A DNA stretch of 64,000 nucleotides from DASZHJ01 sp963735465 (lineage in GTDB: Bacteria; Pseudomonadota; Alphaproteobacteria; ATCC43930; CGMCC-115725). The stretch covers positions 4,402,001 through 4,466,000 of the forward strand of contig CAVTLA010000001.1 in assembly GCA_963735465.1 (NCBI GenBank). Reading direction: 5' to 3'. Under the pieces are notes generated by a model. That model saw only the letters and a list, made by a program, of their open reading frames with translations, made no database searches and was not told the origin of the DNA. Numbering within the stretch: the stretch's first letter is position 1; each line of letters opens with the position of its first letter. Positions 27,697-37,875 of this stretch are shown piece after piece. The translations under genes were made by a program, and so were the position numbers.

Positions 27697-29769
27697 GCTA
27701 TTCGCTCGCGGTAGACATCGGCGGCACCTTCACGGACGTGGTGCTGCGCGGCAGCGACGGCTCGCTTGCCGTCGACAAGACGCTGACCACCCATAAGAAC
27801 CTGCTCGACGGCTTCTTTCAGGGCATTCATCTGGTCCTGAAGAAATCCGGCGTCGCCGCTGGCGATATCGACGGCGTCGTCGTGCACGCGACGACCGTCG
27901 TCACCAACGCGCTCATCGAGCGCAAGGGGCCGCGCACGGCCCTCCTGACCACCAAGGGCTTCCGCGACGTGCTGGCGATCCGCAACGAGCACCGCTACGA
28001 GATGTTCGATCCGCAGATCGAGTTCGCGCCGCCCCTGGTCCCGCGCGAGCTCACCTTCGAGATCGACGAGCGGACGCTGGCCGACGGCGACGATCCTTCG
28101 CGAGGTCGATCGCGAGGAGGTCGCGGCGCTCGCCAAGACGCTCAAGGCCAAGGGCGTGGTGTCGGTGGCGATCTGCCTCCTCAACAGCTTCCGCAACGCC
28201 GCCAACGAGCAGGCGGTCGCCGCAGCTGCTCCGGGCCGCCGCGCCCGATCTCTATATCTCGATCTCGTCCAGCGTGGCGCCGGAAATCCGCGAATATCCG
28301 CGCGCCTCGACCACGGCGATCAACGCCTACACCGCGCCGATCACCGAGCCCTATCTGCGCGGCTTGGCGCAGCGGCTGCGCGACGACAACGTCCGCCACC
28401 AGCCGCTGATCATGCTGAGCTCCGGCGGCATCATCGGCGCCGAGGTGGCCGGCCGCAATCCCGTGCGCATGATCGAGAGCGGCCCCGCCGCCGGCGCGCT
28501 CGCCGCGGCCTATTACGCCCAGCAGCTCGGCCTCGATCGTCTGCTCTCCTTCGACATGGGCGGCACCACCGCCAAGGCCTGCCTCATCGAGGACCGCAAG
28601 CCGCTGGTCACCGGCAGCTTCGAGGTCGATCGCATGTACCGCTTCTGCGAAGGCAGCGGCATGCCGCTGACCATCCCCTCGATCGACATGATCGAGATCG
28701 GCGCCGGCGGCGGCAGCATCGCCTGCGTGGACTACGCTCGGCCTCCTGAAGGTCGGCCCGCGCAGCGCCGGCTCCGAGCCGGGACCGGCCTGCTACGGCC
28801 GCGGCGGGCTGGAGCCGACGGTCACCGACGCCGATCTGGTGCTGGGATTGCTCGACGCGGAGAATTTTCTCGGCGGCGACATGCCGCTCGACCGGCGCGC
28901 GGCGGAAGCGGCGGTGCAGCGCCTCAGCGACACGCTCGGCGCCGACTTCGCCCAGACCGCCGGCGGCATCTATCGCATCGTCGCCGAGACCATGGCCGGC
29001 GGCGGCGCGCACCCACGCCACCGACCGCGGCGTCGACTATCGCGGCCTGCCGCTCCTCGCCTTCGGCGGCGCCGGCCCGGTGCATGCCTGCGCCGTCGGC
29101 GAGCTGCTGCAGAGCACGGCGGTGATCTTCCCGCCCCAGGCCAGCGTGCTCTCCGCCTTCGGGACGCTGGTGACGCCGGTGCGCCTCGATCTCGTGCGCA
29201 GCGCCGTCGGCAAGCTCGACGCCCTCGACTGGGGCGACGTCGACCGCGTGCTGACGGAGATGATCGACGAGGGCACGGCCGCCCTGGTCCAGGCGGGCTG
29301 CGCCCCGGAGTCGGTCCGGCTGGTGTTCGGCGCCGATCTCCGCTATTTCGGCCAGCAGAACGAGGTCAGCATCAGCTTCGAGCGCGATCCCCGCCGCGGC
29401 CGCGACGTGGAGATGGTGCGGCGCGATTTCGAGGCCGCCTATCACGCGCAGTACGGCGTCAATCCCTCCCACGTGCCGGTCGAGATCGTGAGCTGGCGCG
29501 TGACCGCCCAGGGACCGGAGATCGCCGTCTACGCGGCGGCGCGGCCCGCCGCCGGCAATGGAAAGCCCAAGTCGAAGCGCCGCATTCTCCTGTGGCCGGA
29601 GGCCGGCGACGCGCCGGTCTACGACCGCGCAAGCCTCGCCGCCGGCCAGACGATCGCGGGCCCGGCGATCATCGAGGAGCGCGAGACCACCATCGTCCTC
29701 CTGCCGGACTGGCAGGCGGTGGTGGACGAGATCGGCTGCGTCGTCGCCCAGCGGAAGGCACCCCTATGA
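27693..29769 (+). pseudogene. hyuA: Hydantoinase/oxoprolinase subunit A (HyuA), four +1 frameshifts
   Basis: The ATP-binding subunit of an N-methylhydantoinase/5-oxoprolinase/acetone-carboxylase-type enzyme; about 690 residues after removing single extra bases near 28092, 28222, 28736 and 29004. The N-terminal hydantoinase_A_N domain begins AVDIGGTFTDVVLRG. Later landmarks are VVHATTVVTNALIERKG, FDMGGTTAKACLIEDRKPL, GSEPGPACYGRGGLEPTVTDAD and LLAFGGAGPVHACAV. No stop codon interrupts the restored frame and the conserved motifs are intact, so the gene may be functional in the cell. It is coupled to hyuB by ATGA. Confidence 0.8.
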
Positions 29770-31324
29770 AAATGGACGGTATCGAGCTCGAGATTCTCTG
29801 GTCCAACCTGATCGGCATCGTCAGCGAGCAGGCGAAGGCGCTGCAGCGCATCGCCTTCAGCCCGATCGTGCGCGAGGCCGGCGACCTCGCCAGCGCGCTC
29901 TTCGACGCCCGCGGCCGCATGGTGGCGCAGGCCAACACCGGCACGCCCGGCCACATCAACTCGCTGGCCGCCGCCGGCGGCACGCTGGCGCGCCTCTTCC
30001 AGGGCAAGCTCGTCGCCGGCGACGTCGTCATCACCAACGATCCCTGGATGTCGGCCGGGCATTTCTTCGACATCACCGTGCTTCTGCGCCGGTCTTCTGG
30101 GACGATCGCCTCATCGGCTATATCGGCTCGACCATCCATCACACCGACATCGGCGGCTACGGCATCGGCGCCGGGGCGCGCGACGTGCACGAGGAGGGTC
30201 TCTGGATCCCGCCGCTCCAAGCTCTACGAGGCGGGCGACGCCCAACGCGCTCCTGCACGACATCATCAAGCACAACGTGCGCACCCCCGACCACGTGTTC
30301 GGCGATCTCGCGGCCCAGGTCTCCAGCGGGCGGACCGGCGGCGAGCGGCTGATCGCGCTGTGCAAGCGGCAGGGCCTGCAGCGACATCGAGGAGCTCTCC
30401 GACGAGATCATCCGCCGCTCGGAGCTGGCGACCCGCGCGCGATCCGCGCGCTACCCGCCGGCACCTGGCACGGCGAGAGCCGCTTCGACGTGCCCGGCGG
30501 CGAGATCATCACCTTGAAGGCCGCGGTCACCATCGACAACAAGGCGGGCGAGATCACCATCGACTTCGCCGGCAGCTCGCCGGCGCCAGCCCGATCGGCA
30601 TCAACGTCGTGATGAACTACACCCACGCCTATTCGACCTTCGCCATCCGCAGCTGCCTCAATCCCGAGCTGCCGAACAACCACGGCTCGCTGGCGCCGAT
30701 CAAGGTCACGGCGCCCAAGGGCTCGATCGTCAACGCGGCCTATCCGGCGCCGGTCAATGCGCGGCACGTGGTCGGCATGTTCGTGCCGATGCCGATCCTG
30801 AAGGCGCTGCACCAGGTCATGCCCGATCGCGTGCTGGCGGAAGGCTCGGGCGCGGTGTGGACGGTGCAGATCCAGGGCAAGCGCGAGAGCGGCGAGCCCT
30901 TCACCTCCTCGATGTTCAACTACTCCGGCGGCATGGGTGCCCGGATCGACCAAGCCCGGACCGAGCGCCACCTGCTATCCGACCGGCGTCGCGGCGGTGC
31001 CGGTGGAAATTCTCGAGGCGGCGATGCCGATCGTGTTCGACCGGCGCGAGCTGCGCCTGGGCTCGGGCGGCAACGGACGCTCGCGCGGCGGCGACGGCCA
31101 GATCATCGGGTTCCACATGCGCACGCGATCAGCCCTGGCTGCTGAACGCGGTGCCGAGCCGGCTCGATCGCGGTCCGGAGGGGCTCGGCGGCGGCGAGCC
31201 CGGCGAGGCGGGCCGGTTTCTCGTCAACGGCAAGCCGGTGTCCGAGGCGCGCAAGATCACCATGCAGCCCGACGACGTCGTCCTCTTGGAGACGCCAGGC
31301 GGCGGCGGGTACGGTCCGGCCTAG
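29766..31324 (+). pseudogene. hyuB: Hydantoinase/oxoprolinase subunit B (HyuB), eight frameshifts
   Basis: Partner subunit of about 518 residues when restored. Breaks lie near 30088, 30218, 30240, 30382, 30438, 30584, 30951 and 31126: five read as +1 and three as -1 (or +2). Conserved HyuB segments survive between them: IVSEQAKALQRIAFSPIVREAGD, NDPWMSAGHFFDITV, PVFWDDRLIGYIGSTIHHTD, PNALLHDIIKHNVRTPD, NYTHAYSTFAIRSCLNPE and a Gly-rich C-terminus (LLETPGGGGYGPA). With HyuA it should hydrolyse, with ATP, a cyclic amide such as a hydantoin; the liv-type importer directly downstream may supply it. Confidence 0.75.
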
Positions 31325-31381
31325 GAACCCGCCGGCAACGATCCTGCGGAGATCAACGACAATGAAACATGGGAGGAAGGA

Positions 31382-32518
31382 ATGAAGATGCTCAAGACCG
31401 CAATGCTCGCGGTGATCGCAGTGGCGCTGTGGGCGCTGCCCGCCGCGGCGCAGGCGCCGTTCAAGATCGGCATTTCGGCGGGTCTCTCCGGCTACGCCGC
31501 CACGGTCGACACCGCCTGGCGCGATGGCGTCGAGGTTGCGGTGGCGGCGCTCAATGCCAAGGGCGGCTTGCTCGGCCGCAAGGTCGAAGTTGTGGTGGAG
31601 GACAACCACTCCGATCCACAGCAGGCGGTCACCGTCTATCGCAAGATGATCTCGTCCGACAAGGTCGACATCTTCATCAGCGGCTGCGTCTCCGCCGGGA
31701 ACTTCGCCGCCGCGCCCATGGTGGTGAAGGCCGAGATCCCCATGGTGCTGTGCTCCATCCTGCCCAACCAGCCGGACCAGGTGAAATGGGCCTTCGCCAC
31801 CATTCCGCCGCCGCGCTTCGAGATCGAGAAGCGCCTCGAATATCTGCGCGACAATACCAAGATCAAGAAATTCGGCGTCCTGCACGACCCCACCCCTTAT
31901 TCGAACCTGCAGAATGCGGCGGCGGAAAAGGAGGCGGGCGATTACGGCCTGACCATGGTCACGTCGGAGCAGTACGAGCAGAACGATTCCGATCTCAGCG
32001 TCCAGATCGCCAAGATCAACGCCGCCGGCGGCGGCGCGATCCTCAAGATCGGCCTCGGCGGCTCGACCCTCACCGCCGCCAAGAACATCCAGCAGCTCGG
32101 CCTCAACCTCCTCATGCTGACCAGCCTCGAGGACGTGGCGGTGTTCAAGCCGGTGGCGGAGGTCATGGGCGACCGGTTCTTCTTCGTGGCCTCGCCCTCC
32201 CAGGTCTATGACGCCCTGCCGGCGAGCCCGCTCAAGACCGCGATCGCGGATTTCCTTGGGCCGTGGCGCGCGAAGTACGCCGACCGGGATCCGAACTGGG
32301 CGGCGCGCGGCTGGGACGCGGTGGCGCTGGTGACGGCGGCGGCCAAGGCCGCCAACGCCACCACGGGACCGGCGCTCCGGGACGCCCTCGAGAAGCTGCA
32401 GGGCTTCCAGGGGACCACCGGCATCTACAATATGTCGCCGGAGAACCACTACGGCCTGACCCAGAACCCGTTCTTCCTGGCTCAGATCATCGACGGCAAG
32501 ACGCGAGTGGCGAAATAG
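31382..32518 (+). CDS. Branched-chain-type ABC transporter substrate-binding protein
   Basis: A 378-residue periplasmic binding protein of the LivJ/LivK (Peripla_BP_6) class. The start has GGAGGAAGG directly upstream. A signal peptide ends near Ala25 (ALPAAAQA). The mature part begins FKIGISAGLSGYAATVDTAW and includes ALNAKGGLLGRKVEVVVEDN. It is followed within 7 bp by livF and completes a five-gene importer downstream of hyuAB, so a hydantoin-like, amide or amino-acid substrate is plausible. Confidence 0.88.
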   Translation: MKMLKTAMLAVIAVALWALPAAAQAPFKIGISAGLSGYAATVDTAWRDGVEVAVAALNAKGGLLGRKVEVVVEDNHSDPQQAVTVYRKMISSDKVDIFISGCVSAGNFAAAPMVVKAEIPMVLCSILPNQPDQVKWAFATIPPPRFEIEKRLEYLRDNTKIKKFGVLHDPTPYSNLQNAAAEKEAGDYGLTMVTSEQYEQNDSDLSVQIAKINAAGGGAILKIGLGGSTLTAAKNIQQLGLNLLMLTSLEDVAVFKPVAEVMGDRFFFVASPSQVYDALPASPLKTAIADFLGPWRAKYADRDPNWAARGWDAVALVTAAAKAANATTGPALRDALEKLQGFQGTTGIYNMSPENHYGLTQNPFFLAQIIDGKTRVAK

Positions 32519-32525
32519 GCGCCCG

Positions 32526-33233
32526 ATGGCGGCCCTGCTCGACATCCAGGGACTGTCCGCGCGGCACGGCCGGGTCGAGGCGCTGAAGCGCGTCGACCTC
32601 GCCGTGGGCCGGGCCGAGTTCGTCCTCGTCCTGGGGCCGAACGGCGCGGGCAAGTCGACCCTGCTCGCGGCGATCATGGGGCTGCTGCCGGGCAGCGGCG
32701 CCGTCCGCTTCGAGGAGCGGCCGGTCGAGCATCTCTCGACGCGGGCCCGCGCCCAGCGCGGCATGATCATGGTGCCGGAGTCCCGCGGCATCTTCGGGCC
32801 GCTGACCGTCTGGGAGAATCTCGAGCTCGGCGCCTTTCTCGCCCGCGACCGCGGCGAGGTCGAGCGGCGGCGGGCGAAGGTCCACGAGCTCTTCCCGCGC
32901 CTGCGGGAGCGCGAGAAGCAGCTCGCAGGCTCGCTCTCCGGCGGCGAGCAGCAGATGCTGGCGATCGGCCGCGGGCTGATGGCGAACCCCACGCTCCTGA
33001 TGCTGGACGAGCCGTCGCTGGGCCTGGCGCCGCGCATCGCCGCCGAGATCATGGAAACCCTCGGCGAGCTCAACCGCCGCGGCCTCACCATTCTTCTGGT
33101 CGAGCAGAAGGCGCCGCTCGCCCTCAAGCTCGCGCACCGCGCCTATGTTCTCTCGCTGGGCCGCATCGCCGCCGAAACCACGCCCGATCAATTGAGCTCC
33201 GCCCATGACCTTGCTCGCTTCTATCTCGCCTGA
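32526..33233 (+). CDS. livF: Branched-chain-type ABC transporter ATP-binding protein LivF
   Basis: A 235-residue ATPase. Walker A is at 37-45 (GPNGAGKST), the signature LSGGEQQ at about 137-143 and Walker B LLMLDE at about 157-162. VPESRGIFGPLTVWENLELG is the LivF-type loop. Its 3' end overlaps the start of livM by 29 bp. Confidence 0.92.
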   Translation: MAALLDIQGLSARHGRVEALKRVDLAVGRAEFVLVLGPNGAGKSTLLAAIMGLLPGSGAVRFEERPVEHLSTRARAQRGMIMVPESRGIFGPLTVWENLELGAFLARDRGEVERRRAKVHELFPRLREREKQLAGSLSGGEQQMLAIGRGLMANPTLLMLDEPSLGLAPRIAAEIMETLGELNRRGLTILLVEQKAPLALKLAHRAYVLSLGRIAAETTPDQLSSAHDLARFYLA

Positions 33234-34188
33234 GCCGGCCTTGCCGCGCCGGCGGGTGCCGGCGATGCTCCTGCTCGCCTGCGCGGCGATCGCGGTCATC
33301 GTCGCGATCGGCGGGTACTTCGTGACCGTCGTCTGCTTCGCCGCGATCTACGCGCTGTTCGTCTCCGGCCTCAATCTCTTCATGGGCTATACCGGCCAGG
33401 TGTCCTTCGGGCAGAACGCCTTCGCCGCGCTGGGCGGCTACGCCACCGCGGTCCTGACCACGCGCCTCAATCTCGATCCGCTGGCCGCCCTGCTCCTCGG
33501 CGCCCTGCTCTCCGCGGCGATTGCCATTGCGGTGGGGTATCCGACCTTGCGCCTGCGCGGCCACTACCTCGCCATGGCGACCCTGGCGCTCGGCCTCATC
33601 GCCTATGAGGTGGCGGTGCAGTGGACCGGGCTCACCCAGGGCTACATGGGAATATCCGGCATTCCCGGCCTCGGCTTCGCCGGCGTCGACGTCGAGAACG
33701 AGCGCCTGCAGGCCCTGGTGCTCCTCGCCATCGCGGGGCTCGGCATGGGAGCCGCGGTGCGGCTGCGGCGGTCGCGGTTTGGCCGCGCGCTCGGCGCGGT
33801 CGCCGGGAACGAGGAGGCGGCCCAGGCGCTCGGCATCGACGTCACGCACCACAAGCTCGTGGCCTTCGTCATCGCCGCCGTCTACGCCTCGATCGCGGGC
33901 TCGCTGATGGCCCAGTACGTGGGCTTCGTGAGCCCGGAGGAATTCGGCCTCGGCATGGTCGTGCTGGGGTTCACCATGCTGTACGTGGGCGGGATCGGCA
34001 CTGTCGCCGGCCCGCTGATTGGCGCCCTCATCGTCGAGGCGCTGCCGCAGATGGTGAGCGGCCTGAAGGACTATCAGGATCTCGTCTACGGCGTCGGGCT
34101 GCTGCTGATCCTGATCTACGCGCCAAAGGGGCTGGCGGCCGTGGATCGCGGCGTGCTGCCGTGGCTCGGGAGCAGGACATCCCCATGA
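33205..34188 (+). CDS. livM: Branched-chain-type ABC transporter permease LivM
   Basis: A 327-residue inner-membrane permease with about nine hydrophobic segments. LivM features are FVSGLNLFMGYTGQVSFGQNAFAALGGYA, YPTLRLRGHYLAMATLALG and the coupling loop RSRFGRALGAVAGNEEAAQALGI. The stop overlaps the livG start (ATGA). It pairs with LivH to form the channel. Confidence 0.92.
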   Translation: MTLLASISPEPALPRRRVPAMLLLACAAIAVIVAIGGYFVTVVCFAAIYALFVSGLNLFMGYTGQVSFGQNAFAALGGYATAVLTTRLNLDPLAALLLGALLSAAIAIAVGYPTLRLRGHYLAMATLALGLIAYEVAVQWTGLTQGYMGISGIPGLGFAGVDVENERLQALVLLAIAGLGMGAAVRLRRSRFGRALGAVAGNEEAAQALGIDVTHHKLVAFVIAAVYASIAGSLMAQYVGFVSPEEFGLGMVVLGFTMLYVGGIGTVAGPLIGALIVEALPQMVSGLKDYQDLVYGVGLLLILIYAPKGLAAVDRGVLPWLGSRTSP

Positions 34189-34976
34189 GCCTGCTCGAGG
34201 TCCAGGGATTGACCAAGGCGTTCGGCGGGTTGCTGGCGGTCAACGACGTGTCCTTCGCGATCGAGGAAGGCGGCATCGATGCGGTCATCGGACCGAACGG
34301 CGCCGGCAAGACCACGCTCTTCAACCTGATCTCCGGCGCCCAGCAGCCGACGGCCGGCGCGGTGCACTTTGCCGGCGCGCGGCTGACCGGGTTGCCGCCC
34401 CACAAGATCGCCGCCCGCGGCGTGATCCGCACCTTCCAGCTCGTGCGCCTCTTCGGCGACATGAGCTGCGAGGAGAACGTGCGCGTCGGGTTCCACCTCT
34501 CCACCCGCGGCGGCGCCTGGTCGGCGCTGGCGCGTCCGCGCTGGATGCGCGAGGCGGAGGTCGAGGGCACAGCGAAGGCGCGCGAGCTGCTGGCGTTGGT
34601 GGGCCTTCCGGACCGCGCCGAGCTGCCGGCGAGCCAGCTCACCTATGGGCAGCAGCGCCTCCTCGAGATCGCCCGGGCGGTGGCGGCGGGTCCGCGCCTC
34701 CTGCTGCTGGACGAGCCCGCGGCCGGGCTGGATGCCGCCGAGACCGATGCCCTTGCCGAGATCATCCGTGTCGTCAACCGGCGCGGCGTGACGGTTCTCC
34801 TGATCGAGCACGACATGCGCCTGGTGATGGGAATCGCACGGCAGATCGTGGTGCTGGATTTCGGCCGCAAGATTGCCGAGGGCGTGCCCGATGCGGTTTC
34901 CCGCGACCCCGCGGTGCTCGAGGCCTATCTGGGAGTGGCGGCGAATGCCGAGGGCGGAGTTGCTTCCCATGCTTAG
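34185..34976 (+). CDS. livG: Branched-chain-type ABC transporter ATP-binding protein LivG
   Basis: A 263-residue ATPase. Walker A is GPNGAGKTT at 36-44. The signature is the LivG-type LTYGQQR, and Walker B is LLLLDEPAAGL. VIRTFQLVRLFGDMSCEENVRVG is the family's switch region. It starts inside the livM stop (ATGA) and its end overlaps the livH start by 8 bp. Confidence 0.92.
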   Translation: MSLLEVQGLTKAFGGLLAVNDVSFAIEEGGIDAVIGPNGAGKTTLFNLISGAQQPTAGAVHFAGARLTGLPPHKIAARGVIRTFQLVRLFGDMSCEENVRVGFHLSTRGGAWSALARPRWMREAEVEGTAKARELLALVGLPDRAELPASQLTYGQQRLLEIARAVAAGPRLLLLDEPAAGLDAAETDALAEIIRVVNRRGVTVLLIEHDMRLVMGIARQIVVLDFGRKIAEGVPDAVSRDPAVLEAYLGVAANAEGGVASHA

Positions 34977-35853
34977 CCCGGCGCTCCTCCTGCAGTTCCT
35001 GGTCAGCGGCATCGGCGTCGGCTGCGTCTACGGCCTGATCGGCATCGGGTTCTGCGTCATCTACAACGCGAGCGGCATCGTGAACTTCGCCCAGGGCGGC
35101 TTCGTGATGCTGGGCGGCATCATTACCCACGTCCTCCACGTGCAGCACGGCCTGCCGCTCCTGCCGGCGGCGATCCTGGCGGTCCTGCTGGTGGCCGCCC
35201 TCGGCCTCGTCGTCGACCGCCTCGTCGTGCGGCCGCTGTGGAACCGCAAGGCGACCACCTTCGTCATCATCCTCGCCACCCTGGCGATCCAGATCGTGAT
35301 GGAGCGGGCGACGCTGCTCCTGGTCGGGGACTCGCCGAAATCCCTGCCCAGCTTCACCGCGGGCGGGCCGCTGCGGCTCGGGCCGGTCGCGATCAATCTG
35401 CAATTCCTGTGGATCGTCGGGATCTCCCTGGTGCTGATCGCGGCGCTCGCGCTGTTCTTCAGCCACACCAGGACCGGCCGCGCCATGCGCGCCTGCGCGG
35501 TCAATCCCCAGGCGGCGATGCTGCTGGGCGTGCCGGTCTCGCGCATGCTGGCCTATGCCTTCTCGATCAGCGCCGGCCTGGGGGCGATCGCCGGCATCCT
35601 GATCACGCCGACGCAGTTCGTGGCCTATAACCTCGGCGTGCCCTTCGCCATCAGCGGCTTCATCGCCGCGATCGTCGGCGGCTTCGGCAATCCGCTCGGC
35701 GCGTTCCTGGGCGGCATCCTGCTGGGGGTGACGCAGTCGCTTGCCATCGTGGTCGTCGGCGCCGGCTACAAGAACGTGGTCGCGCTCTCGATCCTGCTGC
35801 TGTTCCTGCTGGTGCGTCCGGCCGGCCTGCTGGGCGCCCGCAAGGTTGCTTGA
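34969..35853 (+). CDS. livH: Branched-chain-type ABC transporter permease LivH
   Basis: A 294-residue membrane permease. The LivH signatures YGLIGIGFCVIYNASGIVNFAQGGFVMLG and the loop RTGRAMRACAVNPQAAMLLGV are visible. The ATG at 34969 is chosen because it gives the standard N-terminus (MLSPALLLQF); the longer frame lies inside livG. It ends the importer unit. Confidence 0.92.
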   Translation: MLSPALLLQFLVSGIGVGCVYGLIGIGFCVIYNASGIVNFAQGGFVMLGGIITHVLHVQHGLPLLPAAILAVLLVAALGLVVDRLVVRPLWNRKATTFVIILATLAIQIVMERATLLLVGDSPKSLPSFTAGGPLRLGPVAINLQFLWIVGISLVLIAALALFFSHTRTGRAMRACAVNPQAAMLLGVPVSRMLAYAFSISAGLGAIAGILITPTQFVAYNLGVPFAISGFIAAIVGGFGNPLGAFLGGILLGVTQSLAIVVVGAGYKNVVALSILLLFLLVRPAGLLGARKVA

Positions 35854-35903
35854 TGGCCGCCCGTGATTCGTTGACCCTTGGAGATGGAAAGGAAACCCCC
35901 GTC

Positions 35904-36239
35904 ATGAATATCCACCACGTCGATTGGAACAAGCTCCCGTGGGAGAAAGTGCGCGAGGGCGTCGAGCGCAAGGCGTTCTCGGGCGAGGGCGCCACGGTGT
36001 CCCTGAACCGGCTGATGCCGGGACACACGCCGCGTCCGCACGACCATCCGCACGAGCAGATCGTCTACATCCTCAGCGGCCAGATCGATTTCCATATCGG
36101 CGAGACCGTGACGCGGCTGGGGCCCGGCGGCCTGCTGGTGGTGCCGCCCAACGCGCGGCATTGGGGCATCGTCGTCGGCGACGAGCCGGTGCTGAACCTC
36201 GACGTCTTCACGCCGAAGCGCGGGGAGTACGCCGCCTGA
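35904..36239 (+). CDS. Small cupin-domain protein
   Basis: A 111-residue single-domain cupin_2 protein. Motif 1 is RPHDHPHEQIVYILSGQIDFHIG (three His and one Glu as likely metal ligands) and motif 2 is GLLVVPPNARHWGIV. The start at 35904 is preferred because AAAGGA lies 8 nt upstream; the in-frame reading from 35853 overlaps livH. It lies between the liv importer and an acyl-CoA synthetase that begins 2 bp after its stop. The function is unknown. Confidence 0.75.
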   Translation: MNIHHVDWNKLPWEKVREGVERKAFSGEGATVSLNRLMPGHTPRPHDHPHEQIVYILSGQIDFHIGETVTRLGPGGLLVVPPNARHWGIVVGDEPVLNLDVFTPKRGEYAA

Positions 36240-36240
36240 C

Positions 36241-37773
36241 ATGAATTTGGCGAGCCATCTCGCGCGCAACGCGCGGCTGCGGCCGGACGCGCCGGCCCTG
36301 GCGCTGGGCGACCAGGTCGTCGCGACCTGGGCGGAGATGCAGGGGCGGGCCGCCCGCCGGGCGTCGGCGCTCCGGGGCAAGCTCGGCCTCCGCCCCGGCG
36401 ACCGCGTGGCGCTCCTGATGAAGAATGCGCCGGCCTATGCCGAGCTCCTCTATGCCGCCTGGCACGCGGGGCTCGCGGCGGTGCCGGTCAACGCCAAGCT
36501 GCATGCCCGCGAGGTCGCCTTCATCCTGGAGAATTCCGGCGCCGCCGCGATCTTCGCGACGCCGGATCTCGTGGAGACCGCCGCCGCGGCGCGGGGCGAG
36601 GCCCATCTGACGGCGCCGATCCTCGACGTTTCCGGCCCTGAGTTCGCGGCGATGGGCTCCGCCGATCCCGTGGCCATGGCCGAGGTCGAGGCCGGCGACC
36701 TCGCCTGGCTCTTCTACACCAGCGGCACCACCGGCCGGCCCAAGGGCGCGATGCTGAGCCATCGCAATCTTCTCGCCATGGCGCTCGCCTACATCGTCGA
36801 CGTGGACCCGCCCTCGACGTCGGGCTGCCTGCTGCATGGCGCCCCGATGTCGCACGGCTCCGGCCTCTACGTCGTGCCCCATGTGATGCAGGGCCATTGC
36901 CAGGTCGTGCCGGAGAGCGGCCAGTTCGATCCGGCGGAGATCTTCGACCTGCTCCGGACCTGGCGCGAGGTCTCGATGTTCGCGGCGCCCACCATGGTGA
37001 AGCGCCTCGTCGATCATCCCTTGAGCCAGGCCGCGGACGCCTCGGCGATCCGCACGATCGCCTATGGCGGTGCCCCCATGTACGTGGCCGACCTCAAATC
37101 CGCCATCGCCCGGTTCGGGTTCCGCTTCGCCCAGCTCTATGGCCAGGGCGAGTCGCCGATGACCATCACCGGCATGACCCGCGCCATGATCGAGGCCGCC
37201 TACAGGGACGGCCGCGACGACCGCCTGGGCTCCGTCGGCGTGCCGCAGAGCGTGGTCCAGGTCCGCGTCGCCGACGGCGGCGACCTGCCGCAGCCGGTGG
37301 GCGCCGCCGGCGAGATCCTGGTGCGCGGCGATTCCGTGATGGCGGGCTATTGGCGCAATCCCGAGGCGACGGCCACCGCCCTGCGCGGCGGCTGGCTGCA
37401 TACGGGCGATATCGGCGCCTTCGACGACAGCGGGTTCCTGACCCTGATGGACCGCTCCAAGGACCTCATCATTTCCGGCGGCAGCAATATCTATCCGCGG
37501 GAAATCGAGGAGGTGCTGCTGCGCGATCCCGGTGTGGTGGAGGTCTCGGTCGTCGGCACGCCGGATCCGCAATGGGGCGAGCGCGTGGTCGCCTTCATCG
37601 TCTCCCGCGAGGGCGGCGCGGCGACCGCCGAGACCCTCGATCGACTGTGCCTCGCGCACATCGCCCGCTTCAAGCGGCCGAAGGAATATCGGTTCGTCGA
37701 CCGGCTGCCCAAGAACAACTACGGCAAGGTCCTCAAGACCGAGCTGCGAAGGTTGCTCACACGAAGCGATTAA
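36241..37773 (+). CDS. Acyl-CoA synthetase (AMP-forming, ANL family)
   Basis: A 510-residue ligase that activates a carboxylate to a CoA thioester. The P-loop is FYTSGTTGRPKGAMLSHRN. Further motifs are YGQGESPMTITG, GWLHTGDIGAFDDSGFLTLMDRSKDLIISGG (A7/A8) and the C-terminal catalytic Lys496 in KNNYGKVLK. It follows the cupin by 1 bp and appears to end the liv/cupin operon. The substrate acid is unknown; the upstream hydantoinase suggests a ring-opened amido acid, which is only a guess. Confidence 0.85.
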   Translation: MNLASHLARNARLRPDAPALALGDQVVATWAEMQGRAARRASALRGKLGLRPGDRVALLMKNAPAYAELLYAAWHAGLAAVPVNAKLHAREVAFILENSGAAAIFATPDLVETAAAARGEAHLTAPILDVSGPEFAAMGSADPVAMAEVEAGDLAWLFYTSGTTGRPKGAMLSHRNLLAMALAYIVDVDPPSTSGCLLHGAPMSHGSGLYVVPHVMQGHCQVVPESGQFDPAEIFDLLRTWREVSMFAAPTMVKRLVDHPLSQAADASAIRTIAYGGAPMYVADLKSAIARFGFRFAQLYGQGESPMTITGMTRAMIEAAYRDGRDDRLGSVGVPQSVVQVRVADGGDLPQPVGAAGEILVRGDSVMAGYWRNPEATATALRGGWLHTGDIGAFDDSGFLTLMDRSKDLIISGGSNIYPREIEEVLLRDPGVVEVSVVGTPDPQWGERVVAFIVSREGGAATAETLDRLCLAHIARFKRPKEYRFVDRLPKNNYGKVLKTELRRLLTRSD

Positions 37774-37779
37774 GTCGCG

Positions 37780-37801
37780 ATTCGCTATAACCCGTGCGAA
37801 T
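37780..37801 (+). promoter_or_regulatory. Candidate LysR-type operator upstream of the orphan SBP gene
   Basis: ATTCGC and GCGAAT form a perfect inverted repeat around TATAACCCGT. A perfect -35 hexamer TTGACA lies at 37823-37828. If transcription starts near 37858 the operator centre is at about -67, the usual activation position for LysR-type regulators. The core TATAACC...TGCG recurs at the promoter of the LysR gene (41705-41725). Confidence 0.5.
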
Positions 37802-37875
37802 AAGCGACCGAAGAAACCGACTTTGACAAACGACCCTGCCCCTCACAGCCTCAGGGCGATGGGGAAGCACAGAAC

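Noticed and set aside
27234..31126. Programmed ribosomal frameshifting in the hyu genes
   Set aside because: Thirteen breaks of both signs at unrelated sequences without slippery heptamers or following stems cannot be programmed sites.
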